Of a DNA stretch of 64,000 nucleotides, positions 36,336 through 44,765 are shown one piece after another. Where the stretch lies: the NCBI GenBank assembly GCA_023443515.1, contig JAEZUC010000026.1, forward strand, positions 31,598 to 95,597, read 5' to 3'. The translations under genes and the position numbers were made by a program. Within the stretch, counting starts at the first letter, position 1; the number at the start of each line of letters is the position of its first letter. The notes under the pieces were generated by a model. The model was not told the DNA's origin. It searched no databases and saw nothing but the letters and a program-made list of their open reading frames with translations. The stretch comes from Bacillota bacterium (GTDB lineage Bacteria > Bacillota > Clostridia > Acetivibrionales > DSM-1351).

Positions 36336-38432
36336 TTAATATATCCTTCTTCCTAATTCATCAGGTATTCCTGTCTTGCGGTAGAAATATGTGTTTATTA
36401 CATCTCTCCACTCTTTGGAATGTTCCAACTGTCCTTCAAGCCTTTCTGATACATGGCGGAATATTTCATCACTAACCAACCCTTTAAGGCTGTTCCATTT
36501 ATTTACCAGTTCTTCTACCTCTTCTACACCTTTAAAATGGGTGTTGTAGATATATTGAATTAATGTTTCTCCGGATTTTAGTCTATAATCATAGGGTACA
36601 TGGTGGAAAAACAAAAGTAGCTCTTCAGGACACTTTTCCATATTCTCATAAACCCGGGCAACATCATTATGATACTGTCCTGCATATCCCGTTCCGCTCC
36701 TGACTGTTCTGTCAACGCCTATACCCTTATTGTTTGCCCTGTGATATGTCCCCCACTTGTCGTATTCATACCCGTCTACGTTAGGCCCATAATGATGGTT
36801 AGGATTAACCATCCATCCAATTCCCAGAGGCGAAGTATAATTTTCATAGGTTCTCCATGAACCCATCAGCATTTCTTTTACGGTATTTACAACCTTTTCG
36901 TTGTTTGAATAAGTCATTCGAACCCATTCATCAGTAATCTGTTCTGATGACAAATCCGGATTCCAGCACAGTCGTGCATACCCGTAAGTATTTGATTGTG
37001 CCATCTGATGTCCTGTCCAGTTCAGGTCATTCCCTATGTTTGTAACCGCAGCCATTCCGCCTGATTTGTTATTAAACACTGACCCTGAGATAATTTTTTT
37101 AACACTTGTGTCCTTACCTTGTGCCATAGTATCAAAATCCAATATCTCCTTCCACATTGGAACCAGATAGCACAAATGCTTTTGCTGTCCTGTGTATTCC
37201 TGAGTTATCTGAAGCTCTAGTAGCTGGTTTGTTTTTCGTAATCCTCCGAATAAAGGAGATACAGGCTCACGAACCTGAAAATCCATAGGCCCGTTTTTTA
37301 TCTGGAGTAATACATTTTCCTTAAACAAGCCATCCAGAGGCATAAAGTTGTCATAGGCAGCCCTCGCCCTGTCTGTTATGCGGTCACGCCAGTCCTGCAT
37401 ACAATTGTAAACAAAGCATCTCCATATAACCAAACCCCCATGTGGTTCCAAGGCTTCAGCAAGCATGTTGGCACCGTCTGCATGAGTACGTCCGTAGGTA
37501 AAAGGCCCGGGCCTGAATTCGGAATCAGCTTTTATCAGAAAGCCTCCAAAGTCAGGTATTAGAGAGTATATCTCATCAGCCTTTTCCTTCCACCACATTC
37601 TTACCTGTGGGTCTAAAGGATCGGCAGTGGCAAGTCCCCCTATTTCAATAGTACTTGCAAAATTTGCACTAAGGTACACCTTTATACCATAGTCACGGAA
37701 TATCTGAGCAAGGGTTGCAACATCATTAAGATATCTGTCTGTAATAAGCATAGTTTCAAATTTGTGGACATTAACATTATTTATAACGATACTGTTTATT
37801 CCCACAGAGCATAGAAGCCTTGCATAATCAATAATTCTATCAAGGTCTTCTGTTATTTTATTATCTGTAAAGAAAATGGATTTACCTGCATAACCTCTTT
37901 CAATACTTCCATCTATATTGTCCCAATGGTTTATAATACGGAGTTGGTTTGAAGGGTTTTCAATCTTTAAAATTCCTTCGATTACTGTCTCAGTCTGCAA
38001 CATTCTCAATAGACCAAAAACTCCATAGAGCAAGCCTTTTATAGTAGTACCTGCAACAACAATTGCTTCACCGTCGCCGACTTTCACAGCTTTGATTATA
38101 AAGCCTTCACTACCGATTTGAATTACCTCATCATATTTTACATATGAGTCTATGCTGTTTCCCCTGCCAAGTACCCCCATATAAATAAAAGAGCTTTGTT
38201 CCGGTTCACTTGATACAGAAGCATCTAATCCCAATATTCCTTTTAGTCCGCTTCTTAACTCATTTAAAGCAATATTAGTGTCATCCGATGCTTTTGAAAC
38301 AACTATATTTGAAGCCCACTTGGAATAAGCCTCTCTTAACTGTCTGTTTTCTAGTATATGATAGCTCAACCAGCAGTTATATCCTTTTGCATCCTTTATT
38401 TCAGCGGTAGCGGTTATGTTTATTTTAGACAC
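36336..38432 (-). CDS. aguA: Alpha-glucuronidase, GH67
   Basis: A 698-residue GH67 protein without a signal peptide, so cytoplasmic. It removes (4-O-methyl-)alpha-D-glucuronic acid from the end of xylo-oligosaccharides (aldouronic acids). Family signatures: a central barrel with GGFLIKADSEFRPGP, GRTHADGANMLAEAL, and the catalytic-region KNGPMDFQVREPVSPLFG, plus a C-terminal helical domain with GIGWMVNPNHHYGP. The start is a GTG that overlaps the uxuA stop area with GGGGG as ribosome binding site, so it is translationally linked to uxuA. As the last gene of uxuB-uxuA-aguA it supplies the acid those two enzymes catabolise. Confidence 0.93.
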   Translation of the reverse strand: MSKINITATAEIKDAKGYNCWLSYHILENRQLREAYSKWASNIVVSKASDDTNIALNELRSGLKGILGLDASVSSEPEQSSFIYMGVLGRGNSIDSYVKYDEVIQIGSEGFIIKAVKVGDGEAIVVAGTTIKGLLYGVFGLLRMLQTETVIEGILKIENPSNQLRIINHWDNIDGSIERGYAGKSIFFTDNKITEDLDRIIDYARLLCSVGINSIVINNVNVHKFETMLITDRYLNDVATLAQIFRDYGIKVYLSANFASTIEIGGLATADPLDPQVRMWWKEKADEIYSLIPDFGGFLIKADSEFRPGPFTYGRTHADGANMLAEALEPHGGLVIWRCFVYNCMQDWRDRITDRARAAYDNFMPLDGLFKENVLLQIKNGPMDFQVREPVSPLFGGLRKTNQLLELQITQEYTGQQKHLCYLVPMWKEILDFDTMAQGKDTSVKKIISGSVFNNKSGGMAAVTNIGNDLNWTGHQMAQSNTYGYARLCWNPDLSSEQITDEWVRMTYSNNEKVVNTVKEMLMGSWRTYENYTSPLGIGWMVNPNHHYGPNVDGYEYDKWGTYHRANNKGIGVDRTVRSGTGYAGQYHNDVARVYENMEKCPEELLLFFHHVPYDYRLKSGETLIQYIYNTHFKGVEEVEELVNKWNSLKGLVSDEIFRHVSERLEGQLEHSKEWRDVINTYFYRKTGIPDELGRRIY

Positions 38433-38434
38433 TC

Positions 38435-39517
38435 TTATTTACCCCCGGTAGTCATTTTATCTACAGCTTCCCATAAACCGTTCAGGTAAGCTATACCTAA
38501 TGCCCTGTCATATAGTCCATAGCCCGGCCTTGCCTTTTCTCCCCATATCATTCTGCCGTGATCCGGACGTATGTAGCCTGTGAAACCTATATCGTAGTAA
38601 GCCTTCATGATTTCAAACATGTCAAAGGAACCGTCTGATGAAAGGTGGGACGACTCATGGAATTTTCTTTCTCCGAAGAATTTGAGATTTCTGACATGTC
38701 CAAAGTGTATTCTTCCCATTTTCCCAAACTGCCTTATCAATTCCGGTATGTTGTTCTCCGGATTTGCACCTAAAGAACCGCTGCAAAGAGTTAATCCGTT
38801 ATACGGACTGTCAACCAGCTTTACAAGCCTTTCAAGATTCTCTTTGCAGGTAACAATCCTTGGCAAGCCAAAAAGAGGCCAGGGTGGATCATCCGGATGT
38901 ATGGCCATTTTTATGTCGGCCTCCTCACATGAGGACATGATATTTTCAAGAAAATATTTAAGGTTTTGAAATAATTTTTCCTCGTCTACGTTCTTGTATT
39001 TTTCAAAGGTATCCTTCAGTTCGCTTAATCTTTCAGGTTCCCAACCCGGCAGAGTAAACCCGTTTGAGCTTTTCGCAGTATCTTCCACCAGTTTTACAGG
39101 GTCTATATCCTTTACTATATCGTGGTCATAGCAAAGTGCGTTTGAGCCATCTGCTAATTGATATGCAAGGTCATTTCTCAGCCAGTCAAAGATAGGCATA
39201 AAGTTATAGCATATAACCTTTACCCCGGCTTTTCCCAAGTTGATTATAGACTGTCTGTAGTTTTCAATGTATTTATCCCTGCTTGGCAGTCCCAGTTTGA
39301 TATCTTCATGTACATTTACACTCTCGATTACTTCAAGCTTCAAGCCTGCCTTTTCAACAGAGTCCTTGAGTGCAATGATTTTATCCATTGGCCAAACCTC
39401 TCCAACAGGTACATCATACAAAGCTCCTACAACTCCCGTAACACCGGGTATTTGTCTTATTTGCTCCAAACTGATGCTGTCATCCTTTTCACCAAACCAT
39501 CTAAAGGTCATCTTCAT
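38435..39517 (-). CDS. uxuA: Mannonate dehydratase
   Basis: A 360-residue xylose-isomerase-like barrel enzyme that converts D-mannonate to 2-keto-3-deoxygluconate. Motifs of UxuA are plain: TFRWFGEKDDSISLEQIRQIPGV at the N-terminus, the MAIHPDDPPWPLFGLPRI block near residue 195, CSGSLGANPENN, and GYIRPDHGRMIWGE near the end, which carries metal ligands. A frame three codons longer has no room for its ribosome binding site; AAGGAG fits the ATG at 39517. It is the middle gene of uxuB-uxuA-aguA. Glucuronate isomerase (uxaC) and the KDG kinase and aldolase are not in the window. Confidence 0.95.
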   Translation of the reverse strand: MKMTFRWFGEKDDSISLEQIRQIPGVTGVVGALYDVPVGEVWPMDKIIALKDSVEKAGLKLEVIESVNVHEDIKLGLPSRDKYIENYRQSIINLGKAGVKVICYNFMPIFDWLRNDLAYQLADGSNALCYDHDIVKDIDPVKLVEDTAKSSNGFTLPGWEPERLSELKDTFEKYKNVDEEKLFQNLKYFLENIMSSCEEADIKMAIHPDDPPWPLFGLPRIVTCKENLERLVKLVDSPYNGLTLCSGSLGANPENNIPELIRQFGKMGRIHFGHVRNLKFFGERKFHESSHLSSDGSFDMFEIMKAYYDIGFTGYIRPDHGRMIWGEKARPGYGLYDRALGIAYLNGLWEAVDKMTTGGK

Positions 39518-39543
39518 AAGTCTCATCTCCTTAATACTTCGTT

Positions 39544-41157
39544 TTATTTAACATACTTTTCTAATACATTTTTAACTGCATTTTTTCCTGAAATAAGTTC
39601 CTTGAAGTATCCTTCAATTCTTTCCCCCAGGCCTACATCATACAAATTGACGCCAAAAATTTTTTCATTTGACAACAATGGTTTCAAATGCTCCCCAACT
39701 GTCTCCGCCTTTCCCAGCTCAATGCCTTCAAGATATGTTTTCAACTGGTCTAACATCGGGTCAGGACTTAGCTCCATGGCATTGCCGTCGTCGTCTATAC
39801 CCATAAGATATCTGCACCAACCGGCAATTACAAGGGGGATATATGTTAAACTTTTTACATCATAAGTCTTATGACTGACATATGTCTTTATTGTTTCACC
39901 AAAACGAACGGATATTTTTTGTGATGTATCACAAGCGATTCTTTGTGGTGTGTCCGGGATATATGGGTTTGGAAAACGCTGATTTATTACTTCGTCTATA
40001 AATGCCTGAGGCTCAATAATTCCGGGGTTAATAACTACAGGCATCCCTTCTTTATAGCCTATATTTTCAACCAGCTTTCTAAGTTGCGGGTTCTTCATTT
40101 CATCTGCTATGAGAGTATACCCCAGAAGGCATCCAAACACTGCAAGCGCAGTGTGTAGAGGATTCAAACATGTTGTAACCTTCATCCTCTCAACATTTTC
40201 CACTGTACTTTTGTCTGTAAAATATACACCGGCATCCTCAAGAGGCATTCTGCCATTTGGAAATTGGTCTTCAATTACCAGGTACTGTGGTTTCTCTGCG
40301 TTTACAAATTGTGAGATATATGTATTCTTGCTTGTACGAATAATTTCAGTGTCCTCAAGTCCCATTTCCACCAACGCCTTTTTTACTGTTTCAGAAGGCC
40401 TTGGCGTAATTTTATCTATCATGGTACAAGGGAATGACACCTTTGATGGATTATTGATATAATCTAAAAATTCCTTTTCTACTAAGCCGTTATCAACCCA
40501 TTTTTCAGTTAGTGTCTGAATTGATTTTTTTAGAAGATCTCCGTTATGCGAGCAGTTATCCATGCTGACCATTGCAACCGGAAATGCTCCTGCCAAATAT
40601 CTTCCGTAAAGTAGTAACGCAATCTTTGCAATCAGGCTCTTCGGTTCCTTCAGTCCATAGCTCATATCATGTATTACGTCAGGCAGATATTCACTTGACA
40701 TTCCTGTTAGTGAATATCCCTTTTCGGTTACTGTAAAACTGACAATTTGTAAAGAGGGTTTACGAAAAATTACCTTTAATCTCTCCCAATCTCCGGTTCG
40801 GGCCGCATCTCCCACCAAGCTTTCCGAAACACTTCCAACAACTTTCTTTTCAAGACTTCCATCCGGGTTAAGGTGAACCAAAATACTTAGGTTATCAAAG
40901 GGTTTGTATACTTTATCAACAATTTCGTAATCAAAGGTTTCCGCAACAATTATTCCTGAATCTGATTTCCCGGAATCCAGCAAATTTTGCTGAAGTGCTG
41001 CTATAAATCCTCTGAATATATTACCTGCACCGAAATGAAGCCACTTAGGTTCTTTCTTCGTTTTGTTCAACATGTTTTCATAGTCAAATTCAGGTAGTTC
41101 TACTTGATTAGTCGACCATGTACTGTCTTCCTTTATCCCACTTCTACTCAATTTCAT
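39544..41157 (-). CDS. uxuB: Fructuronate reductase / mannitol dehydrogenase family
   Basis: A 537-residue member of the long-chain mannitol dehydrogenase family. An N-terminal NAD-binding segment shows WLHFGAGNIFRGFI. MVSMDNCSHNGD near residue 200 and MIDKITPRPSE near 250 hold the conserved catalytic region. Next to uxuA and a GH67 gene it should be D-mannonate oxidoreductase, reducing D-fructuronate to D-mannonate. Mannitol or altronate specificity cannot be excluded by motif. A GTG four codons upstream touches the GGGGG site, so the ATG at 41157 is preferred. It is the first gene of the operon; the promoter is at 41293-41321. Confidence 0.88.
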   Translation of the reverse strand: MKLSRSGIKEDSTWSTNQVELPEFDYENMLNKTKKEPKWLHFGAGNIFRGFIAALQQNLLDSGKSDSGIIVAETFDYEIVDKVYKPFDNLSILVHLNPDGSLEKKVVGSVSESLVGDAARTGDWERLKVIFRKPSLQIVSFTVTEKGYSLTGMSSEYLPDVIHDMSYGLKEPKSLIAKIALLLYGRYLAGAFPVAMVSMDNCSHNGDLLKKSIQTLTEKWVDNGLVEKEFLDYINNPSKVSFPCTMIDKITPRPSETVKKALVEMGLEDTEIIRTSKNTYISQFVNAEKPQYLVIEDQFPNGRMPLEDAGVYFTDKSTVENVERMKVTTCLNPLHTALAVFGCLLGYTLIADEMKNPQLRKLVENIGYKEGMPVVINPGIIEPQAFIDEVINQRFPNPYIPDTPQRIACDTSQKISVRFGETIKTYVSHKTYDVKSLTYIPLVIAGWCRYLMGIDDDGNAMELSPDPMLDQLKTYLEGIELGKAETVGEHLKPLLSNEKIFGVNLYDVGLGERIEGYFKELISGKNAVKNVLEKYVK

Positions 41158-41228
41158 ATGTATTGCCACCCCCGCAAAGTATAAAAGTTATGTAATATCT
41201 TCTGTAAATCAATAACATAAAATAAAAT

Positions 41229-41266
41229 ATCCCAAAACGAACTTTTCTAAAAATTCGTTAGGGATA
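41229..41266. promoter_or_regulatory. Long dyad in the leader of the uxuB-uxuA-aguA operon
   Basis: TATCCC...AACGAA...TTTT / AAAA...TTCGTT...GGGATA is a 38-base interrupted palindrome located about 20-57 bases after the predicted start of transcription. On the minus strand it is followed by a T-rich stretch, so it may be an operator, an attenuator hairpin, or both. Confidence 0.5.
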
Positions 41267-41292
41267 AAAATGCTATCAACGTCTTTGTCATT

Positions 41293-41321
41293 ATTATAGG
41301 TAATATACCTTTTTGGTTCAA
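41293..41321 (-). promoter_or_regulatory. Promoter of the uxuB-uxuA-aguA operon
   Basis: On the minus strand, -35 TTGAAC (41316-41321) and a consensus -10 TATAAT (41293-41298) are 17 bases apart. The spacer holds a near-palindrome AGGTA-TAT-TACCT. Leader length to the chosen uxuB start is about 130 bases. Confidence 0.7.
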
Positions 41322-41404
41322 TATTCACTTTTAATCAGACCATATACATTTTAATTAAATAAGTAAAACAAATAGCGGGAAGCATTGTATTTCCCTCGTT
41401 TCAC

Positions 41405-41439
41405 GCAAAAAAGACTGTTTTCTTTAAGAAAACAGTCTT
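41405..41439 (-). terminator. Terminator after the malic enzyme gene
   Basis: A 14-bp perfect repeat AAGACTGTTTTCTT / AAGAAAACAGTCTT, followed on the minus strand by six T. It stands 17 bases after the malic enzyme stop. Confidence 0.88.
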
Positions 41440-41455
41440 ATCTTCATATACAAAA

Positions 41456-42631
41456 TTACTTTCTGGCTGCACCTGATTTTCTAGCTGCTTCTGCAACTGC
41501 TGCTGCAACTGCTTTAGCTACTCTAGGATCAAATGGGGCTGGAATTACGTACTCTGCATTTCTTTCTTCATCGCCAACAAGTCCAGCGATTGCATATGCA
41601 GCAGCTATCTTCATTTCATCATTTATTTCACGAGCTCCTACATCAAAAGTACCTCTGAAGATACCAGGGAATGCAAGAACGTTATTAACCTGATTTGGAT
41701 AATCTGAACGGCCTGTTCCAACAACAGCAGCACCTGCTTCGAGAGCTTCTTCAGGCATAATTTCAGGAGTTGGGTTTGCTTGAGCAAATATAATTGGATC
41801 TTTAGCCATAGACTTAACCATATCCTTTGTTACAGTTCCTGCTGCTGAAACTCCGATGAATACGTCTGCTCCAACCATAACGTCCTTCAATGAACCTCTC
41901 TTACCTTCGAGGTTAGTAATCTTAGCCATTTCAGCCTTTATTGGGTTAAGGTTATCTCTGCCTTCGTATATAACACCCTTTGTATCGCAGAGAACAACTT
42001 TTCTTAAGCCCATTGAGAACAGAAGCTTTGTAATAGCTATAGCAGCTGCTCCAGCACCATTTACAACTATTGAAATGTCTTCCATCTTCTTATTAACAAC
42101 CTTTAATGCATTGATAAGCCCTGCAGCTGTAACAATAGCTGTTCCGTGCTGGTCATCGTGGAATATAGGAATATCAGTTTCCTTCTTTAATCTTTCTTCT
42201 ATTTCAAAGCATCTTGGAGCAGCTATATCTTCAAGATTTACGCCGCCGAAGCTTCCTGAAAGCAATTTAATAGTATCAACTATAGTGTCAACGTCCTTTG
42301 ACTTTATACAAAGAGGGAACGCATCAACATCACCAAAAGTTTTGAACAAACAGCATTTACCTTCCATAACAGGCATACCAGCTTCTGGTCCGATATCTCC
42401 CAAACCAAGAACAGCTGTACCGTCGGTGATAACTGCTACAAGATTGTGTCTTCTAGTATATTTGTATGAGTTCTCAACGTCTTTTTGAATTTCGAGACAT
42501 GGTTGAGCTACTCCCGGTGAATAAGCTAATGAAAGATCTCTTTTATCCTTTAAAGGAGCCTTACATACAACTTCTATTTTTCCCTGCCACTCTTCGTGGG
42601 CTTTAAGTGAATCCTCATAAATAGTACCCAT
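41456..42631 (-). CDS. NAD(P)-dependent malic enzyme
   Basis: A 391-residue short bacterial malic enzyme that decarboxylates malate to pyruvate, with NAD(P)H formed. Motifs: an N-terminal SLAYSPGVAQPC, TDGTAVLGLGDIG, metal- and malate-binding PIFHDDQHGTAIV, and the dinucleotide-binding VVNGAGAAAIAI. The frame is open 20 codons further up, but GGAGGAATATCAA precedes the ATG at 42631. In cellulolytic clostridia malic enzyme belongs to the malate shunt from PEP to pyruvate; applying that here is inference. The promoter is overlapped by a Rex operator, so it should respond to the NADH/NAD ratio. Cofactor choice (NAD or NADP) is not settled from sequence. Confidence 0.93.
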   Translation of the reverse strand: MGTIYEDSLKAHEEWQGKIEVVCKAPLKDKRDLSLAYSPGVAQPCLEIQKDVENSYKYTRRHNLVAVITDGTAVLGLGDIGPEAGMPVMEGKCCLFKTFGDVDAFPLCIKSKDVDTIVDTIKLLSGSFGGVNLEDIAAPRCFEIEERLKKETDIPIFHDDQHGTAIVTAAGLINALKVVNKKMEDISIVVNGAGAAAIAITKLLFSMGLRKVVLCDTKGVIYEGRDNLNPIKAEMAKITNLEGKRGSLKDVMVGADVFIGVSAAGTVTKDMVKSMAKDPIIFAQANPTPEIMPEEALEAGAAVVGTGRSDYPNQVNNVLAFPGIFRGTFDVGAREINDEMKIAAAYAIAGLVGDEERNAEYVIPAPFDPRVAKAVAAAVAEAARKSGAARK

Positions 42632-42682
42632 TTGATATTCCTCCAAACGTTTAATAGTAAATATATTAGTTTTTCTCAATGC

Positions 42683-42739
42683 AAGGAACAAATAAACGAT
42701 ACTTCTATCGAAAGAATTAAGTATGTTTATTTGTTCCTT
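42683..42739 (-). repeat. Long 5'-leader hairpin of the malic enzyme mRNA
   Basis: Perfect 15-bp arms AAGGAACAAATAAAC (42683-42697) and GTTTATTTGTTCCTT (42725-42739), with inner ATACTT / AAGTAT pairing and a 14-base loop. On the minus strand there is no T run after it. It begins at the predicted transcription start and ends about 50 bases before the start codon. Confidence 0.75.
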
Positions 42740-42742
42740 TTA

Positions 42743-42771
42743 ATTTTACACTATTGTGAAATCTTTCACAA
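42743..42771 (-). promoter_or_regulatory. Promoter of the malic enzyme gene
   Basis: On the minus strand, -35 TTGTGA (42766-42771) and -10 TAAAAT (42743-42748) are 17 bases apart. The Rex-type operator covers the -35 box and most of the spacer, which fits repression by blocking RNA polymerase. Confidence 0.65.
42754..42771. promoter_or_regulatory. Rex-type redox operator
   Basis: TTGTGAAATCTTTCACAA is an exact match to the Rex consensus TTGTGAAnnnnTTCACAA. Rex is a repressor that leaves DNA when NADH rises. The rex gene itself is not in the window. Confidence 0.85.
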
Positions 42772-42817
42772 CTTATTTTTGACTATTTTATTAAAGATAA
42801 CTTCCGATTACTAACTC

Positions 42818-43750
42818 TTATAGATCTTTAACTTCGTCAATAACTGCTCTAACCTGCTGAGCTGAATGCTTCAGAAGTTGTAATTCAGCATCTGTAATGT
42901 TCAATTCGAGAACTTTTTCAGCTCCATTACCACCAACTATTGTAGGAACATTCACTAAAACATCCTTTAATCCGTATTGTCCGTCAAGAACAGTACCAAC
43001 AGGCATAATAGTATTGAAGTCCTTCAGGATTGATTCAACTATTCTGTTGATTGAAAGAGCTATACCGTAGTAAGTTGCTCCCTTATTCTTGATAATAGTT
43101 GCACCTGCTGCCTTAACTTCACTGAAAAGAGCATCCTTGTCAATGTTTAAGCCATTAATTTTTACATATTCATCAAATGGAATTCCTGCTATATGAGATG
43201 CACTCCACAATGGCAACTGAGAATCACCATGTTCACCAATGATATAACCGTGAACGTTAGCTATATCTACATCCAACGCTTGGCTGATATGAGTTCTTAA
43301 TCTTGCACTGTCAAGAACTGTACCGGATCCGATAACTTTGTTTGCAGGCAATCCTGACCATTTTTGAGTCATATATGCCAATACATCAACAGGATTTGAT
43401 ACACTTACTATTACACCAGTATTGTAGTGCTTCATAAGCTCAGTTACTATGCTCTTCATTATCATAGTGTTCTTCTTAGCAAGATCCAACCGTGTTTCGC
43501 CTGGCTTTCTTGCTGCACCTGCAGTTACAACTATAACATCACAATCCTTAACATCTGAATAATCACCAGAGTAAATTGTCATATTTCCTGCAAATGACAG
43601 ACCATGGCTGATATCAAGCGCTTCGCCATATGCCTTCTCTTTATTTACGTCAATCAATACCAATTCAGAAACCAAGTTGTTTATAGACATCGCATACGCT
43701 GCCGATGCTCCAACAAATCCTGCTCCTATGATCGCAACTTTAAAACCCAT
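42818..43750 (-). CDS. ldh: L-lactate dehydrogenase
   Basis: A 310-residue NAD-dependent L-lactate dehydrogenase that reduces pyruvate to lactate. It has the Rossmann GAGFVGASAAYA (residues 8-19), the substrate-loop region PGETRLDLAKKN, the active-site histidine in IIGEHGDSQLPLW near residue 177, and DSARLRTHIS. The loop residue pattern GETR supports lactate rather than malate dehydrogenase. The frame is open 15 codons further, but GGAGGGATTTTA precedes the ATG at 43750. No clear terminator follows it before the malic enzyme promoter, so some read-through is possible. The 200 bases upstream are AT-rich; no full Rex site was found there. Confidence 0.93.
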   Translation of the reverse strand: MGFKVAIIGAGFVGASAAYAMSINNLVSELVLIDVNKEKAYGEALDISHGLSFAGNMTIYSGDYSDVKDCDVIVVTAGAARKPGETRLDLAKKNTMIMKSIVTELMKHYNTGVIVSVSNPVDVLAYMTQKWSGLPANKVIGSGTVLDSARLRTHISQALDVDIANVHGYIIGEHGDSQLPLWSASHIAGIPFDEYVKINGLNIDKDALFSEVKAAGATIIKNKGATYYGIALSINRIVESILKDFNTIMPVGTVLDGQYGLKDVLVNVPTIVGGNGAEKVLELNITDAELQLLKHSAQQVRAVIDEVKDL

Positions 43751-43943
43751 TAAAATCCCTCCATATTTTTCACAATTGCTAATAGCGTAACACAATATGT
43801 TTTAATATACAAACATAATTTTACCTTTTTTTTTAGATTTCATTGCAATTTATCGCGAATTTTTAAGAATACATCAATTATTGTGACCAAATCAAGTATT
43901 TTTAATCAGTATTATTCTATATGTATACAAAATAACGATATAT

Positions 43944-43971
43944 ATAAAAAAAGACATCCTAAAATGTCTTT
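43944..43971 (-). terminator. Terminator after coaX
   Basis: On the minus strand AAGACAT (43964-43970) pairs with ATGTCTT (43951-43957), with a six-base loop and a run of seven T after it. It ends the operon from the unknown gene at 46910 or birA down to coaX. Confidence 0.8.
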
Positions 43972-43977
43972 AAATTT

Positions 43978-44745
43978 TTATATGTTTCTTTCGTATATCA
44001 ACCTGAGGCCCTCCAGGGTGAGAGTCGGATTAACGTCATTTATGGCTATTGACTCCTCGGCTATTAGTCTTGAAAGCCCCCCTGTTGCAATAACCCTTAT
44101 ATTTTTTTCATTCATTTCTTTCTTAATTCTGTTTACAATATAATCAACCTGACCCACATATCCGTAAAAAACTCCTGACTGCATACTTGAAACGGTATTT
44201 TTCCCTATAACGCTTTCAGGCTTTACCAGATCAATCCTTGGCAATTTTGCGGCCTTTTGATATAGTGCCTCGGCACTTATCTTTATTCCCGGGCATATAA
44301 CTCCACCCAGATATTCTCCCCTTTCCGATATCGCACAGAAAGTAGTGGCCGTTCCCATATCTACAATAATCAGGGGCCCGCCATACAGCTCAAACCCGGC
44401 CACGGCATTTACTATCCTGTCAGCACCCACTTCTTTCGGATTCTGACACCTGATATTTATTCCAGTTTTTGTACCCGGCCCTATAATCATGGGCTGAGTA
44501 TTTATATATTTTTTTATGGCATGTTCCAGCGTATACATAATCGGGGGTACAACAGATGCAACAACCACTGCCTCAACCTTATTTATAGACAATTTTTCAT
44601 GATTGAATAATCCAAGTATCAACATTCCAAGTTCATCGGATGTTCTCTCTTTATTGGTACCAAGCCTCCAGCTTGCAAGTAATTTTTTGTCCTCAAATAC
44701 ACCCAGTACAATATGAGTGTTGCCAACGTCGACTACTAAAACCAT
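43978..44745 (-). CDS. coaX: Type III pantothenate kinase
   Basis: A 255-residue ASKHA-fold kinase for the first step of coenzyme A synthesis. Motifs of CoaX: the N-terminal VDVGNTHIVLGV phosphate loop, GADRIVNAVAG near residue 107, and VDMGTATTFCAIS near residue 127. The frame runs six codons further up, but CTGGAGGGAAT precedes the ATG at 44745. It lies just downstream of the disordered-protein gene and birA; birA-coaX neighbourhoods are common in Firmicutes. Confidence 0.94.
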   Translation of the reverse strand: MVLVVDVGNTHIVLGVFEDKKLLASWRLGTNKERTSDELGMLILGLFNHEKLSINKVEAVVVASVVPPIMYTLEHAIKKYINTQPMIIGPGTKTGINIRCQNPKEVGADRIVNAVAGFELYGGPLIIVDMGTATTFCAISERGEYLGGVICPGIKISAEALYQKAAKLPRIDLVKPESVIGKNTVSSMQSGVFYGYVGQVDYIVNRIKKEMNEKNIRVIATGGLSRLIAEESIAINDVNPTLTLEGLRLIYERNI

Positions 44746-44765
44746 ATTCCCTCCAGATAACAAGG

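Noticed and set aside
39158..39865. 235-residue open frame on the plus strand over uxuA and uxuB
   Set aside because: It lies antisense to two clear enzyme genes, has no family motif and no proper ribosome binding site.
41856..42488. 210-residue plus-strand open frame inside malic enzyme
   Set aside because: Shadow of the malic enzyme gene, which has all family motifs and a strong start.
43760..43790. Possible Rex site before ldh
   Set aside because: Only one half, TTGTGAAAAATATGG, is present; the second half does not match.
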